Shown: piece by piece, positions 12,801 to 23,200 of the stretch
Layout: each line of letters begins with the position of its first letter
Position numbering within the stretch: the stretch's first letter is position 1
DNA from: Rhynchonema sp. JSB1_4
Lineage: Eukaryota; Nematoda; Chromadorea; Monhysterida; Xyalidae
Direction: 5' to 3'
DNA: 64,000 nucleotides
Assembly (NCBI GenBank): GCA_030248065.1
Contig: JASAMV010005928.1
Coordinates: forward strand, 1-64,000
The notes under the pieces: generated by a model
What the model was told of the DNA's origin: nothing
Database searches by the model: none
What the model saw: the letters and a program-made list of their open reading frames with translations, nothing else
Program-made: the position numbers and the translations under genes

Positions 12801-15800
12801 CATTCTGGAGCGCATGTAGAGGGCGGGCACGTGGCGTTCTTTCAAACTCAATTCGATTTTTACGGGTGGGGTCGAAAACCCCGAAAAAAAACCCCGAAAA
12901 AAACGCCGAAAAAAAACCCCGAAAAATAAAAACCCCGAAAATAAAACCCCGAAAACGAAAAACCCCGAAAAAAAAACCCCGAAAACGAAAAACCCCGAAA
13001 AATATAAAATGTGTGGAAAACAATTCTTTTGGTTAGAGAAGGGTATTCTTGTCGTTCGTGCACCAAAAATGCGCACTGGTACAGTTCGGGCACAAGTTAG
13101 GTAATTCTCCTTTGTTCACGTCTTCCTGGCTGGCAGCCTAAGCCTAAGCCTAACCCTGAATGAAGGCCTATTCCGTTAAACTTTTGTGGATGTTGCCTTC
13201 ATGTGGCCAGGTCTTCCTGGCTGGCAGCCTAAGCCTAAGCCTAACCCTGAAGGAAAGCCTGAGCAGTTAGGTTTTTGTGGAAGTTTTCTCCAAATGGACA
13301 GGTCTTCCTGGCTGGCAGCCTAAGCCTAAGCCTAACCCTGAAAGAAAGACTGTGCAGCTGTACATTTGTGGATGTTTCCTTCATATGGACATGTCTTCCT
13401 GGCTGGTAGCCTAAGCCTAAGCCTATGAACAAGCCTAAGCCCAAGTCTAGGTTCAAGTCTGATCCGAAGCCAATTTATCAAGTGTAGGGGTGATGTTTCA
13501 CTCGTGGGTCACGAGCGACATGAATACCCACCTCTAACAAGATTTTTTTCATCCCTGACATTTTTTATTTTTCGGGCTTTTTTTCGGGGTTTTTCGTTTT
13601 CGGGGTTTTATTTTCGGGGTTTTTCATTTTCGGGGTTTTTTTTCGGGGTTTTCCGTTTCGGGGTTTTTTTTCGGGGTTTTCGACGGCCACCATTTTTACT
13701 CCCACGAATTTACCACACGATGCTCGTCAGACCATTATTGATAGGGTTCAAAGGCGATCTCGATTCCGACCCTGGGGTTCGAAATCCCGACGGGTTTTTG
13801 CATCCCGCCCGACCCCGAAAATTTCAAAATAAATCCCGATCAAGGTCACGAACTCTAATCCCGATCCCGAAACTTCTCAAGATCAGAACCAGAAGCCGTT
13901 CACCGTCCATTAATTTTTTGCAACTTCCTACTCAAAATCGATCACTTAAAAATGTTTCTTTTTGCATCGGGTTCATCAAGAAAGGATTTTCAACTAATTT
14001 TGCGTGATAAAGTGTGCAAGAGTCCCAAAATCTTCGGTATCACTCGCTACCCGAGGCCCGAGTCCATCACAAAACAACAACAAGAACTTTGCAAAAATAT
14101 TTCAAACACACATTATCAAGATCGAGTTTTTGGAACACATTACATGAAAATTTTTGCTTTGTGATATTGATTCAAAAGATGCAAACGATAAACTGCCAAC
14201 CTCAGTGGTGCCACACACAAACAAATGATGGTCGGAATTGATGTCACAACAAAGCACTGACGAATCCCGGGACACTATTGGTTCCATAAATCGACCTTCT
14301 TCCAAATTGAACCGATAAATGTCAGGGCTGCAAATAGTCGTCGCTAGAAAATATTTTAGATTACCAAATATTGAAACCGCATCGTAAATAGCACGCATAA
14401 ACGTACCTGCTTCCGACAACGTACAGGTCGCAGCTGGGCGCATGATACGCCATGTCACGTCCGAATTTTGGTATGCGAGTCCGGAAATAATGTCCCTGAC
14501 GCGTGTGAAACTCGAGATGGCGTTCATCTTCCAGCAAAGCTATCTGCAAGTGAACTTTCAATACAACATGAGTTATTCTCCTCTAACATGACACTGTGAC
14601 TTCGGCACCAGTTTTCAAACAGTCGGTTAGTTACCACGCCGCCTACCTACATCGGGAAAAATAAATGTTAAAACAAACTTCGAGAGCATTTCCAATAATA
14701 TGCCTGCCAACCTTGTCATATCCTTCGCTCAACACGATCATCTTTATGATCTCAGAGTCGACGCAACGTTCGAATTTCATCGACAGTTCGCGAACGTCGT
14801 AGCAGCGAACTCGTGGTTTGTATGTTCCTGAACGTCGAACAAACAATGTGAGAACAAATGAATTACCGCAATCCGTTTTCCGACGTGAAAGACGACACGA
14901 ACCAGTGGCAAGAATGTGCCCTCCATCGGGCGACATCCGAATGCAGCCGCTCACGTCGGGCATCTCGAAATCTTGAATCAGCTGAATGCGTCGACGCACA
15001 TCTGAAGTTGAACAAGCCAGAATAATTAGGTGCATTACGAACGATGCAGTCAGTCAAACAGCCAAGAAGGCTACTTGGTCAAGCGGCGGCAGTGATTGAC
15101 GTACACAGCCTTGATCTGTGGGGGTATATACTAGCGGATGAAAAAACCTGGTGTTTGTCATTCTGGCCAGTAAATTCTCAAGTTTCACCAGCCAATGGCT
15201 AGTGCATACTGCCTGCCAGCTAGTAGAGCTACTTTTTGGAAAAAACCCTGCAGCTCCAGTAACTACATCACTGATGTCATGCCACCACTCCACAAACACA
15301 AAGCATAAAATGACGACCACTTACTTTCCTGTTTTGTCAGTTTCCTTTTCTGGCGAGACGACAACCACTGAAAAATAACAGCATCAGTATTTCGATGATT
15401 GACTCAATCTGACTGTTCCTGGGCAGATGTTGACTCAACAACTCAAGATTTCCGCGTTGCGCGCGATAACAACCAATTTTGAACTTCTGCCATCAAAATA
15501 GACTAGAAGGTAAAAAAAACTGCAACAAAACGACGTATTTTACATTTATTTGAGTTGAGATTGAGATAGACCACCGTAAAACTGCAAAAAAGTGGTTTTT
15601 GGACATGCTGGTAAAAATTTAGAAAAGCTACTAAAATTTTCAGTTCAGAATCAATTGAGCAGATTTCGTGCATTCTGGCCTTGGGGACAACAAGTGCAAA
15701 ATATCTTGTGCTAAATTTTTGTTTCTTCAAAGAGAAAGAGCGGAGAAAATCTTAAAACAATACGAACATCGGGCAACGATTCGCCTGCACTCAAATTGTA

Positions 15801-15836
15801 CACCTTCACATCGTTAATCGACGACACGATCATCAT
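6820..15836 (-). CDS. NOL10: NOL10/Enp2 nucleolar WD-repeat protein, 16 exons
   Basis: Exons: 15836-15768, 15367-15325, 15001-14903, 14827-14712, 14543-14407, 14327-14201, 12682-12597, 12517-12439, 12219-12126, 11976-11848, 9734-9603, 8427-8237, 8000-7842, 7691-7506, 7416-7314, 7256-6820. These sum to 2187 nt, about 728 aa (human about 688). The first half is the WD40 propeller (DVRRRIQLIQDFEMP-like start, TRIPKFGRDMAYHAPSCDLY, LLYDIRSSRPLLIKDQH). It is followed by KFVTREQLTELGLSHLIG and the NUC153 motif LLEDDRFSALFANPDFQVD (exon 14), an acidic Ser run, and a basic Arg/Gly tail. In yeast and human this family acts in small-subunit rRNA processing in the nucleolus. The start is the first of two adjacent ATGs after a run of acidic and basic codons. 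The exon 7 donor (CT|GTATCC) is the least canonical. Introns are large where transposons sit. The stop lies 285 nt from the ST7 ATG on the same strand. Confidence 0.95.
8833..9547. mobile_element. hAT-like non-autonomous element in NOL10 intron 11
   Basis: The element begins CAGGGTTTTTC and ends AAAAAACCTG. It is flanked on both sides by the identical octamer TTTCAGAC (8825-8832 and 9548-9555). Both halves contain repeated CTGGCTCATT units in opposite orientations. A 120-codon open frame inside resembles nothing I know and is probably fortuitous. CAGGG ends with an 8-bp duplication are typical of hAT. Confidence 0.8.
10297..11415. repeat. Long inverted-repeat element in NOL10 intron 10
   Basis: About 120 bp at 10304-10420 returns as the reverse complement at 11292-11412, about 90% identical by eye. 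The shared part runs from CCAATTTTAAAAAAG to TTTGTGACAAATTTGAATAT. Outer boundaries and target duplications are unclear. The 1-kb interior holds a tRNA-like block and GT-rich sequence, with no transposase. Confidence 0.6.
10796..10879 (-). pseudogene. tRNA-derived sequence (SINE head or tRNA pseudogene)
   Basis: Read on the minus strand it has a Pol III A box (TAGCGCAATCGGTTAG), a B box (GGTTCAAACCC) within a T arm that pairs, and a T8 run just downstream (10784-10791 on plus). The acceptor stem pairs poorly and the anticodon arm is irregular, so a working tRNA is unlikely. Its position inside a long inverted repeat favours a mobile origin. Confidence 0.5.
12864..13691. mobile_element. Foldback-type element with exact 8-bp duplication, NOL10 intron 6
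   Basis: Flanked on both sides by ATTTTTAC (12856-12863 and 13692-13699). The ends are inverted: GGGTGGGGTCGAAAACC at left and the complement of GGTGGCCGTCGAAAACC at right. Inside each end is a run of CCCCGAAAA units, in opposite orientation at the two ends. A second inverted pair follows (13033-13064 against 13506-13540), enclosing a 91-bp tandem repeat. No protein is encoded. Confidence 0.8.
13121..13450. repeat. 91-bp tandem repeat with telomere-like TTAGGC units
   Basis: TCTTCCTGGCTGGCAGCC starts at 13121, 13212, 13303 and 13394, a period of exactly 91 bp. Each unit continues with CCTAAGCCTAAGCCTAA, which on the minus strand is three TTAGGC-type hexamers, the nematode telomere unit. The last unit decays into further CCTAAG-like copies. 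The array forms the core of the surrounding foldback element. Confidence 0.8.
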
Positions 15837-15996
15837 CTTCTTGTCTTCTTCTGCTATTTGTTGTTGTTCTCATGCACGTGGCGATGCAGAAGAGTAGCCA
15901 CCGTGGTAAAAACCTAAATACAAAGGGGCTCTATTAATTCACTGATCCGACTCCATTTTGGGGGCACCAAGGGACTCTATTCCGGGGGGCTGTACT

Positions 15997-16457
15997 TATA
16001 CTGGCAGGCGGAAAAAAACCGGTTTTTTTTCGGAAAAAAAACCGAAAAAAAACCTTTTTTTTTCCGAGACCCGAATACTTTTCCATTTATTTTTCCGTGG
16101 GTACCTTTTCGGTTTTTGATCGGAAAAAAATATCGGTACTTTATTCCAATTTTTCCAAAAAATTGTAATGCAAAACTGACGAGTTTTTCGATTTCAGTGA
16201 AAAATTGGCTCGAGCACAAAAATTAACCGGCCCAAAATGGGCCAAAAAGCGTGTAAACCAAGTGTTTTCGACTGACTTCAACACTCTTCAAGAGCACTCT
16301 CGTCACTTCGAACAAATTTTGCACTGAAATTGTTATATTTTTCGAAATTACGTTCTTAAGTACTGGAAAAGTATTTGGAAAAAAAAACGGTTTTTTTTTC
16401 GAAAAAAAACCGTTTTTTTTCCACGAAAAATAAAGAACGGTTCTTTATGACAGTATA
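15997..16457. mobile_element. Miniature element, first of two sharing target GCTGTACT
   Basis: Starts TATACTGGCAGG and ends GACAGTATA. Bounded by GCTGTACT at 15989-15996 and 16458-16465. The sub-terminal regions are runs of AAAAAACCG and its complement, able to fold back. The interior is AT-rich and non-coding. It lies just upstream of the NOL10 first exon. Confidence 0.7.
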
Positions 16458-16465
16458 GCTGTACT

Positions 16466-17565
16466 CATAGTAGTGGCAGGGGGGTGGGGGTAAACCCCCT
16501 GAGGCAGTGTAGTTCCTGGTCCGGCGCGGCGGTTAGTGTACCTACCCCTTTTTTCCGTGCGGCGGTTAGTGTACCTCCCTGGGGGGGAAGGGGGGGGAAG
16601 ACCCAAATCCAGGAAAAAGTCACTTTTTGGGGTAGAAAATTTGACCGATTTTTGGCCCTTTTTGGAAAAAATTCTTCATAAAAAGGGTATTTTGGCGACT
16701 TTTGACATCATTGACCTAAAAATCACTCATTTTAGGCCTAAAAATGCCCATTTTAGGCCTAAAAATGCCAATTTTAGGCAAAAATTGAGGCGGTTAGTGT
16801 ACCTGGCGCGGCGGTTAGTGTACTAGTGTACCTTGGTCGCGGCGGTTAGTGTACCTTAGGGGGGGGACCCCCCCTCCCCCCCCCCAGGAACTACACTACC
16901 CTGAGGCAAAATCGGGGGGGGGATACCTACTGTACCGGGGTGAAAATCGGGGGGATACCTACTGTACCATGCCAAACATCGGGGGGATACCTACTGTACC
17001 AGGCAAGGGGGGATACCTACTGTACTGGGGGGCTACCCCCCCAGTGTAGTGGCAGGCCCATGTGTGGGAGGTAAGTATGATGCGGGGTTGGGACCGGAAG
17101 CGTGAGAGGTATGATTTTGGTCATCCAAAAAGGCGAAAAAACACCGTTTTTGTGATACAATTTTGGCCAAAAATTGAGGTAAAAATAGTACTTTTTCAAA
17201 ATTTTCGCCGAAAATCGCCTAAAAATAGGTATTATGGGTGGGTTTGCGCGCGGAGCGCGCGATTTTTGGGGTTTTGAGGTCGAAAAACACCGATGTTTGC
17301 CTTAAAAAGGTATAAAATTGCTTGTGAGAGGTATGATTTGGAGTTGTGAGAGGTAAGTACTCAACCCCCCCCCCAACCCCCCCCTCGGGTTTTGTGGTAG
17401 GTAAGTAAAGAGAGGGGGGGTAACCCCCCCCCCCCCACCCCCCCCCCCCAGCCACTACTATGTACCCCCCCCCCCCAGCCCCACCTCCAACACTGCTTCC
17501 GGTCCCAACCCCGCATCATACTTACCTCCCAGCTCCCACCCACACATAGGCCTGCCACTACACTG
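16466..17565. mobile_element. Composite hAT-like element, second insertion at GCTGTACT
   Basis: The left end is CATAGTAGTGGCAGG and the right end CCTGCCACTACACTG, followed by a third GCTGTACT (17566-17573). The interior is a mosaic. It contains a complete element at 16505-16898, GGGGGGATACCTACTGTACC repeats, and a second left end CAGTGTAGTGGCAGG at 17041. It also has internal ends of the CTCCAACACTG and GCCACTACTATG types near 17450-17492. Long G and C runs may hide assembly errors. Confidence 0.6.
16505..16898. mobile_element. hAT-like MITE, family CAGTGTAGTTCCTGG, nested copy
   Basis: Begins CAGTGTAGTTCCTGG and ends CCAGGAACTACACTA. Flanked by the octamer CCCTGAGG on both sides (16497-16504 and 16899-16906). 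The body contains TTAGGCCTAAAAATG units and GGCGGTTAGTGTACC repeats, shared with the copies at 26.4, 28.6, 29.6 and 38.3 kb. It sits inside the larger element. Confidence 0.8.
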
Positions 17566-17573
17566 GCTGTACT

Positions 17574-17916
17574 TAACTTTTTACGGTGCACAACCTGGCC
17601 CAAAAAAATCGGGCCGGGCCGGGCCGAGCTTTGACCACTTCGCGCCGGGCCGGGGCCCGATTGCGGCGACCTACAGCTCCTGATTCTTCTCCTGGTGGAC
17701 TCATTTTCTTTCTTATTTCGTTTTGATCAAACGGTCGGTTTGTGGTAATCTGGGAAGTGTGACCTTGCAGCCTGATCCCAATTGGGAGTGCGAAAACTCA
17801 TTGATCAGCCTGGAAGACATGATCATAAATCGGTTAAACCGGCATGTACCTAATGAGTCTTCACACTGAACCCGTTCCATGGGAAAGACTCATTATGGTG
17901 CGTGGGGTAAACAACC
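17574..17916. other. Intergenic, GC-rich repeat trace
   Basis: Near 17600-17660 there are GGGCCGGGCC runs and a decayed end like GATTGCGGCGACCT, reminiscent of the ends of the element at 27116-29227. No gene is seen. Confidence 0.4.
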
Positions 17917-18440
17917 GTGTCATATACTTCCTCAGAAAACCATACTTGGCCTGTTCGAACATTGTTGGAATTTTCTGTGTCTATTTGGTCCCCTCAAAAT
18001 GTCACTTTGACAACAAACGTAGAGAAAATTCAACGTCGGTTCACCTACTATTTACCATACATGCAGACACTGTCCTACCAACAGCGTTTGCATGCCCTAA
18101 ATTTGGATGACCCCCTATTTTATCTCCGGATCGTGAACGGTATTGTACTTGTGTGCAAGGTTATACACGGCAACATAGCTGGAGTAACCATCGAATCATT
18201 CTTTCCATCACGTGACACTGGCCGCCCAACCCAAAGGCACAGCAACAATTTATGTGGAGTCCATGGGGCGGGTCCGGACTTGTCCGGATACTGGGCTTTT
18301 CGCGTCGTGGACCTCTGGAACGGGCTTCCAGAGAGCGTGGCTTCTGCTGCCTCTACTGTGGCCTTAAACTGAACTCATTTGGTCAAGACGTAGGTTCTCA
18401 GCACATTTCCTCAAAATTTTCAGCCGTCGTTGACTGATCT
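17917..18440 (+). pseudogene. Non-LTR retrotransposon remnant, 3' end of the reverse-transcriptase ORF
   Basis: The open frame at 17917-18372 matches the well-known C-terminal part of LINE polyproteins: an LLEFSVSIWSPQ-type segment, VEKIQRRFTYYLPYM, LSYQQRLHALNL, then FRVVDLWNGLPESVASAAS. In LINE families these read roughly as LEYANPVWSPQ, IEKVQRRFTKRI, YEERLKALNL and FRVVNDWNSLPESVV. The frame shifts near 18360 and the catalytic palm is absent upstream, so this is a dead 5'-truncated fragment. Confidence 0.8.
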
Positions 18441-18589
18441 CCTCAGTCACTTTGTTGCTGCTTTTCAGATAATCATCAATATTCCGTCATCGGTTGCCGA
18501 GCTTCCCGTTTTTGTGTGTTCGTTGCGTTTGTTGGTGATGGCGTCCAAAAGTTGTAATCAATTTTCCACCCAGATTTGAAGGTTGATTA

Positions 18590-18873
18590 ATGTTTCGAAT
18601 CAGGTGTTTCATGCCAGACTAGCCTCAGCCTAAGCCTTATCTTGAACTGAACTAACCTGAGCCAAAACCAGAGCAATCTCAAAATACGTAACCGATAAAA
18701 AAAATTCCGAAAAGCAAAAATATCGAAATATGAAATAAAGAAAAAATGCAAAGTTTGTTGCGCACGAAGGGTATTCATGTGGTTATGGACCCTGGGCATG
18801 GGCACTGTTTCAGTTGGTGCTCACCCTCGTTTGGTCACGTCTTCCTGGCTGGCGGCCCAAGCCTAAGCCTAAC
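18590..18873. repeat. Decayed copy of the foldback element
   Basis: It contains CACGAAGGGTATTCATGTGG and TCTTCCTGGCTGGCGGCCC followed by AAGCCTAAGCCTAACC. These are the same blocks, in the same order, as in the element at 12864-13691. Ends and target duplication are no longer visible. Confidence 0.6.
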
Positions 18874-20250
18874 CAAAGATGTTTGAATTGAACTATTTAA
18901 AATATACATACATATGGCAGCATCTTTCAGCACTGTCTGATCCGTTTCTCAATTGTTGGGTTCCAATGTGTAAATTGCAATGCTTGTCTGGGGCACCCAT
19001 AACGGCCATAACAACAAACAACACACACCATAAGAGTTCTCCCCTTTTACGCAGTTTCAGATTTGAGCGCATCATTAATTGCGCATCAACCGGTTCTGAC
19101 AAAATAATGACAATAATCCCTTTTGATTTCAGTGCGCCGACGCGTAAGGTGTGGTATTGCAATTATCCCATACAACTGCATGGGGGCTCGAAACCTGCAT
19201 GCACAAAAAGTGTTGCCCGGTGTGCTAATCCGGTATAATGCGCAATCCGACCCCGCCTGCTTTTTCCGCGTCATTCAGCATAAAAACCCGGTTTCTTTAT
19301 CAAGGTTCATTCATTTTTCGCGTTTGACCTCGCGTTCTACCGTCCACGCAACTCTGTGTCAGAAATTTTCTGGTTTGCCGGATAGCCTCAATCGCGTTGC
19401 GCGTTGAAACATCGTTTCACAACCGCTATGGCGGTGAGTGGATTTCTTCATTCTTTTTTTGTGCGTTATTATCGTTAGTTGGGCTCTCTGGTACACTTTT
19501 GAGCTATGTATGAATAGGCACGCACTTCTTGGAACCCTGCAGACACCATGTTTGTTGAAATTGGGCTTGGGTACGACCTTGCGGTGCACATCTTTGCTGA
19601 ATCGTTGCTCCCTGCCTGAATTCAATTTGGGGGTTCTGTAGTCACGCACAGCGGTCCCCAAGTTGGTACTGCTAAATCAGGGACGAACAGATATGCCCAG
19701 AGTTCTTGCCACAACTCATGTTTTCCACTCGATTTCAGACACTGCATGCGCCTCAGCCACCTGGACGCAGTGGTCATAGTCATGATTTGAATCTGGCAAT
19801 GTTGCCTTTCTGAATCAGGCAACCAGGAGCAAAAGTCAGGAAAGTTCCTTGGGTGGTGTTTTTGTTTCAAAATTACAAATGAAATTACGAATAATAACAA
19901 GTAATGCTATGGATGGGAAAGTCTTAACGCTTGCAGCGCACGATTTTATGCTGTCTTCATTGTCATTATTTTACGCTTCACAATACGTTTACTTTGGCTG
20001 GACTTTTTTCTTTTTCTTCTGCATTTTCATTTATTTTTGTGTAATTTACCTGCAGGATTTATGCCCTTTTTATGTTTTGTGTGTGTGTGTCTGTGTTACT
20101 CATTTGTGTTTGTTATCTATTTTTACTGTTGGGTGCACGCAAAAACGCGCGGCGGGTTGTAAGGGGTGGGGCGGTGGTGAGTTTGGCGTGACACTTTATA
20201 GCGTAGATTCTCTTGAAGTATAAATTATTATATTATCACCAGATTATTTT
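18874..20250. other. Intergenic, no gene seen
   Basis: Short unsupported frames on both strands and GT-rich stretches near 20070-20130. No family recognised. Confidence 0.4.
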
Positions 20251-20254
20251 TTCC

Positions 20255-23200
20255 AGTTAGATCACGGTTACAGTTTGCAATCATTCAGCGCACACAACCA
20301 CCTGACAAGTGGGCCGATCCGATCGATTGATGGATGGATGGGTAACCATAAGGGATATCTTGTAATGGGCGTCCTATCTGTATCGACTGCGGATGGTTGA
20401 TGCCGATCAGCCTTTAGCGTGGCTGTCTTTGTTTTGCATTCGTTCACAAAATTATCACATTTAAACCTTTGTTTCTAGTTTCAGTTCTAGTTTGCAATCC
20501 CAGCACTGGTGATCACGTGACCCCCAATGACTGTCGATGCACATGTGTTCGATCAATGCCGATTCGATCGAATGATGGATGGATGGGTAACTCTAAGCGA
20601 TATCTTGTAATGGGCGTCCTATCTGTATCGACTGCGGATGGTTGATGCCGATCAGCCCTTAGCGTGGCTGTCTTTGTTTTGCATTCGTTCACAAAATTAT
20701 CACATTTAAAACTTTGCTTCTAGTTTCAGTTCCAGTTTGCAATCCCAGCACTGGTGATCACGTGACCCCCAATGACTGTCAATGCACTTGTGTTCGATCA
20801 ATGCCGATTCGATCGATTGTTGGATGGATGGGTAGCTCTAAGCGATATCTTGTAATGGGCGTCCTATCTGTATCGACTGCGGATGGTTGATGCCGATCAG
20901 CCCTTAGCGTGGCTGTCTTTGTTTTGCATTCGTTCACAAAATTATCACATTTAAAACTTTGCTTCTAGTTTCAGTTCCAGTTTGCAATCCCAGCACTGGT
21001 GATCACGTGACCCCCAATGACTGTCAATGCACTTGTGTTCGATCAATGCCGATTCGATCGATTGTTGGATGGATGGGTAGCTCTAAGCGATATCTTGTAA
21101 TGGGCGTCCTATCTGTATCGACTGCGGATGGTTGATGCCGATCAGCCCTTAGCGTGGCTGTCTTTGTTTTGCATTTTTTCACAAAATTGTCAAATTTAAA
21201 ACTTTGCTTCTAGTTTCAGTTCCAGTTTGCAATCCCAGCACTGGTGATCACGTGACCCCCAATGACTGTCAATACACTTGTGTTCGATCAATGCCGAGTC
21301 GATCGATTGATGGATGGATGGGTAACTCTAAGCGATATCTTGTAATGGGCGTCCTATCTGTATCGACTGCGGATGGTTGATGCCGATCAGCCCTTAGCGT
21401 GGCTGTCTTTGTTTTGTATTTTTTCACAAAATTATCAAATTTAAAACTTTGTTTCTAGTTTCAGTTCCAGTTTGCAATCCCAGCACTGGTGATCACGTGA
21501 CCCCCAATGACTGTCAATACACTTGTGTTCCATCAATGCCGATTCGATCGATTGATGGATGGATGGGTAACTCTAAGCGATATCTTGTAATGGGCGTCCT
21601 ATCTGTATCGACTGCGGATGGTTGATGCCGATCAGCCCTTAGCGTGGCTGTCTTTGTTTTGTATTTTTTCACAAAATTATCACATTTAAAACTTTGCTTC
21701 TAGTTTCAGTTCCAGTTTGCAATCCCAGCACTGGTGATCACGTGACCCCCAATGACTGTCAATGCACTTGTGTTCGATCAATGCCGATTCGATCGATTGT
21801 TGGATGGATGGGTAGCTCTAAGCGATATCTTGTAATGGGCGTCCTATCTGTATCGACTGCGGATGGTTGATGCCGATCAGCCCTTAGCGTGGCTGTCTTT
21901 GTTTTGCATTCGTTCACAAAATTATCACATTTAAAACTTTGCTTCTAGTTTCAGTTCCAGTTTGCAATCCCAGCACTGGTGATCACGTGACCCCCAATGA
22001 CTGTCAATGCACTTGTGTTCGATCAATGCCGATTCGATCGATTGTTGGATGGATGGGTAGCTCTAAGCGATATCTTGTAATGGGCGTCCTATCTGTATCG
22101 ACTGCGGATGGTTGATGCCGATCAGCCCTTAGCGTGGCTGTCTTTGTTTTGCATTCGTTCACAAAATTATCACATTTAAAACTTTGCTTCTAGTTTCAGT
22201 TCCAGTTTGCAATCCCAGCACTGGTGATCACGTGACCCCCAATGACTGTCAATGCACTTGTGTTCGATCAATGCCGATTCGATCGATTGATGGATGGATG
22301 GGTAACCATAAGGGATATCTTGTAATGGGCGTCCTATCTGTATCGACTGCGGATGGTTGATGCCGATCAGCCCTTAGCGTGGCTGTCTTTGTTTTGTATT
22401 TTTTCACAAAATTGTCAAATTTAAAACTTTGCTTCTAGTTTCAGTTCCAGTTTGCAATCCCAGCACTGGTGATCACGTGACCCCCAATGACTGTCAATGC
22501 ACTTGTGTTCGATCAATGCCGATTCGATCGATTGTTGGATGGATGGGTAGCTCTAAGCGATATCTTGTAATGGGCGTCCTATCTGTATCGACTGCGGATG
22601 GTTGATGCCGATCAGCCCTTAGCGTGGCTGTCTTTGTTTTGCATTCGTTCACAAAATTATCACATTTAAAACTTTGCTTCTAGTTTCAGTTCCAGTTTGC
22701 AATCCCAGCACTGGTGATCACGTGACCCCCAATGACTGTCAATGCACTTGCGTTCGATCAATGCCGATTCGATCGATTGTTGGATGGATGGGTGACTCTA
22801 AGCGATATCTTGTAATGGGCGTCCTATCTGTATCGACTGCGGATGGTTGATGCCGATCAGCCCTTAGCGTGGCTGTCTTTGTTTTGCATTCGTTCACAAA
22901 ATTATCACATTTAAAACTTTGCTTCTAGTTTCAGTTCCAGTTTGCAATCCCAGCACTGGTGATCACGTGACCCCCAATGACTGTCAATGCACTTGTGTTC
23001 GATCAATGCCGATTCGATCGATTGTTGGATGGATGGGTAGCTCTAAGCGATATCTTGTAATGGGCGTCCTATCTGTATCGACTGCGGATGGTTGATGCCG
23101 ATCAGCCCTTAGCGTGGCTGTCTTTGTTTTGTATTTTTTCACAAAATTGTCAAATTTAAAACTTTGCTTCTAGTTTCAGTTCCAGTTTGCAATCCCAGCA

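Noticed and set aside
12691..13093. Phe/Gly-rich 'GVFRFRGF' proteins
   Set aside because: All six frames of the CCCCGAAAA repeat give such strings; there is no start context or conservation.
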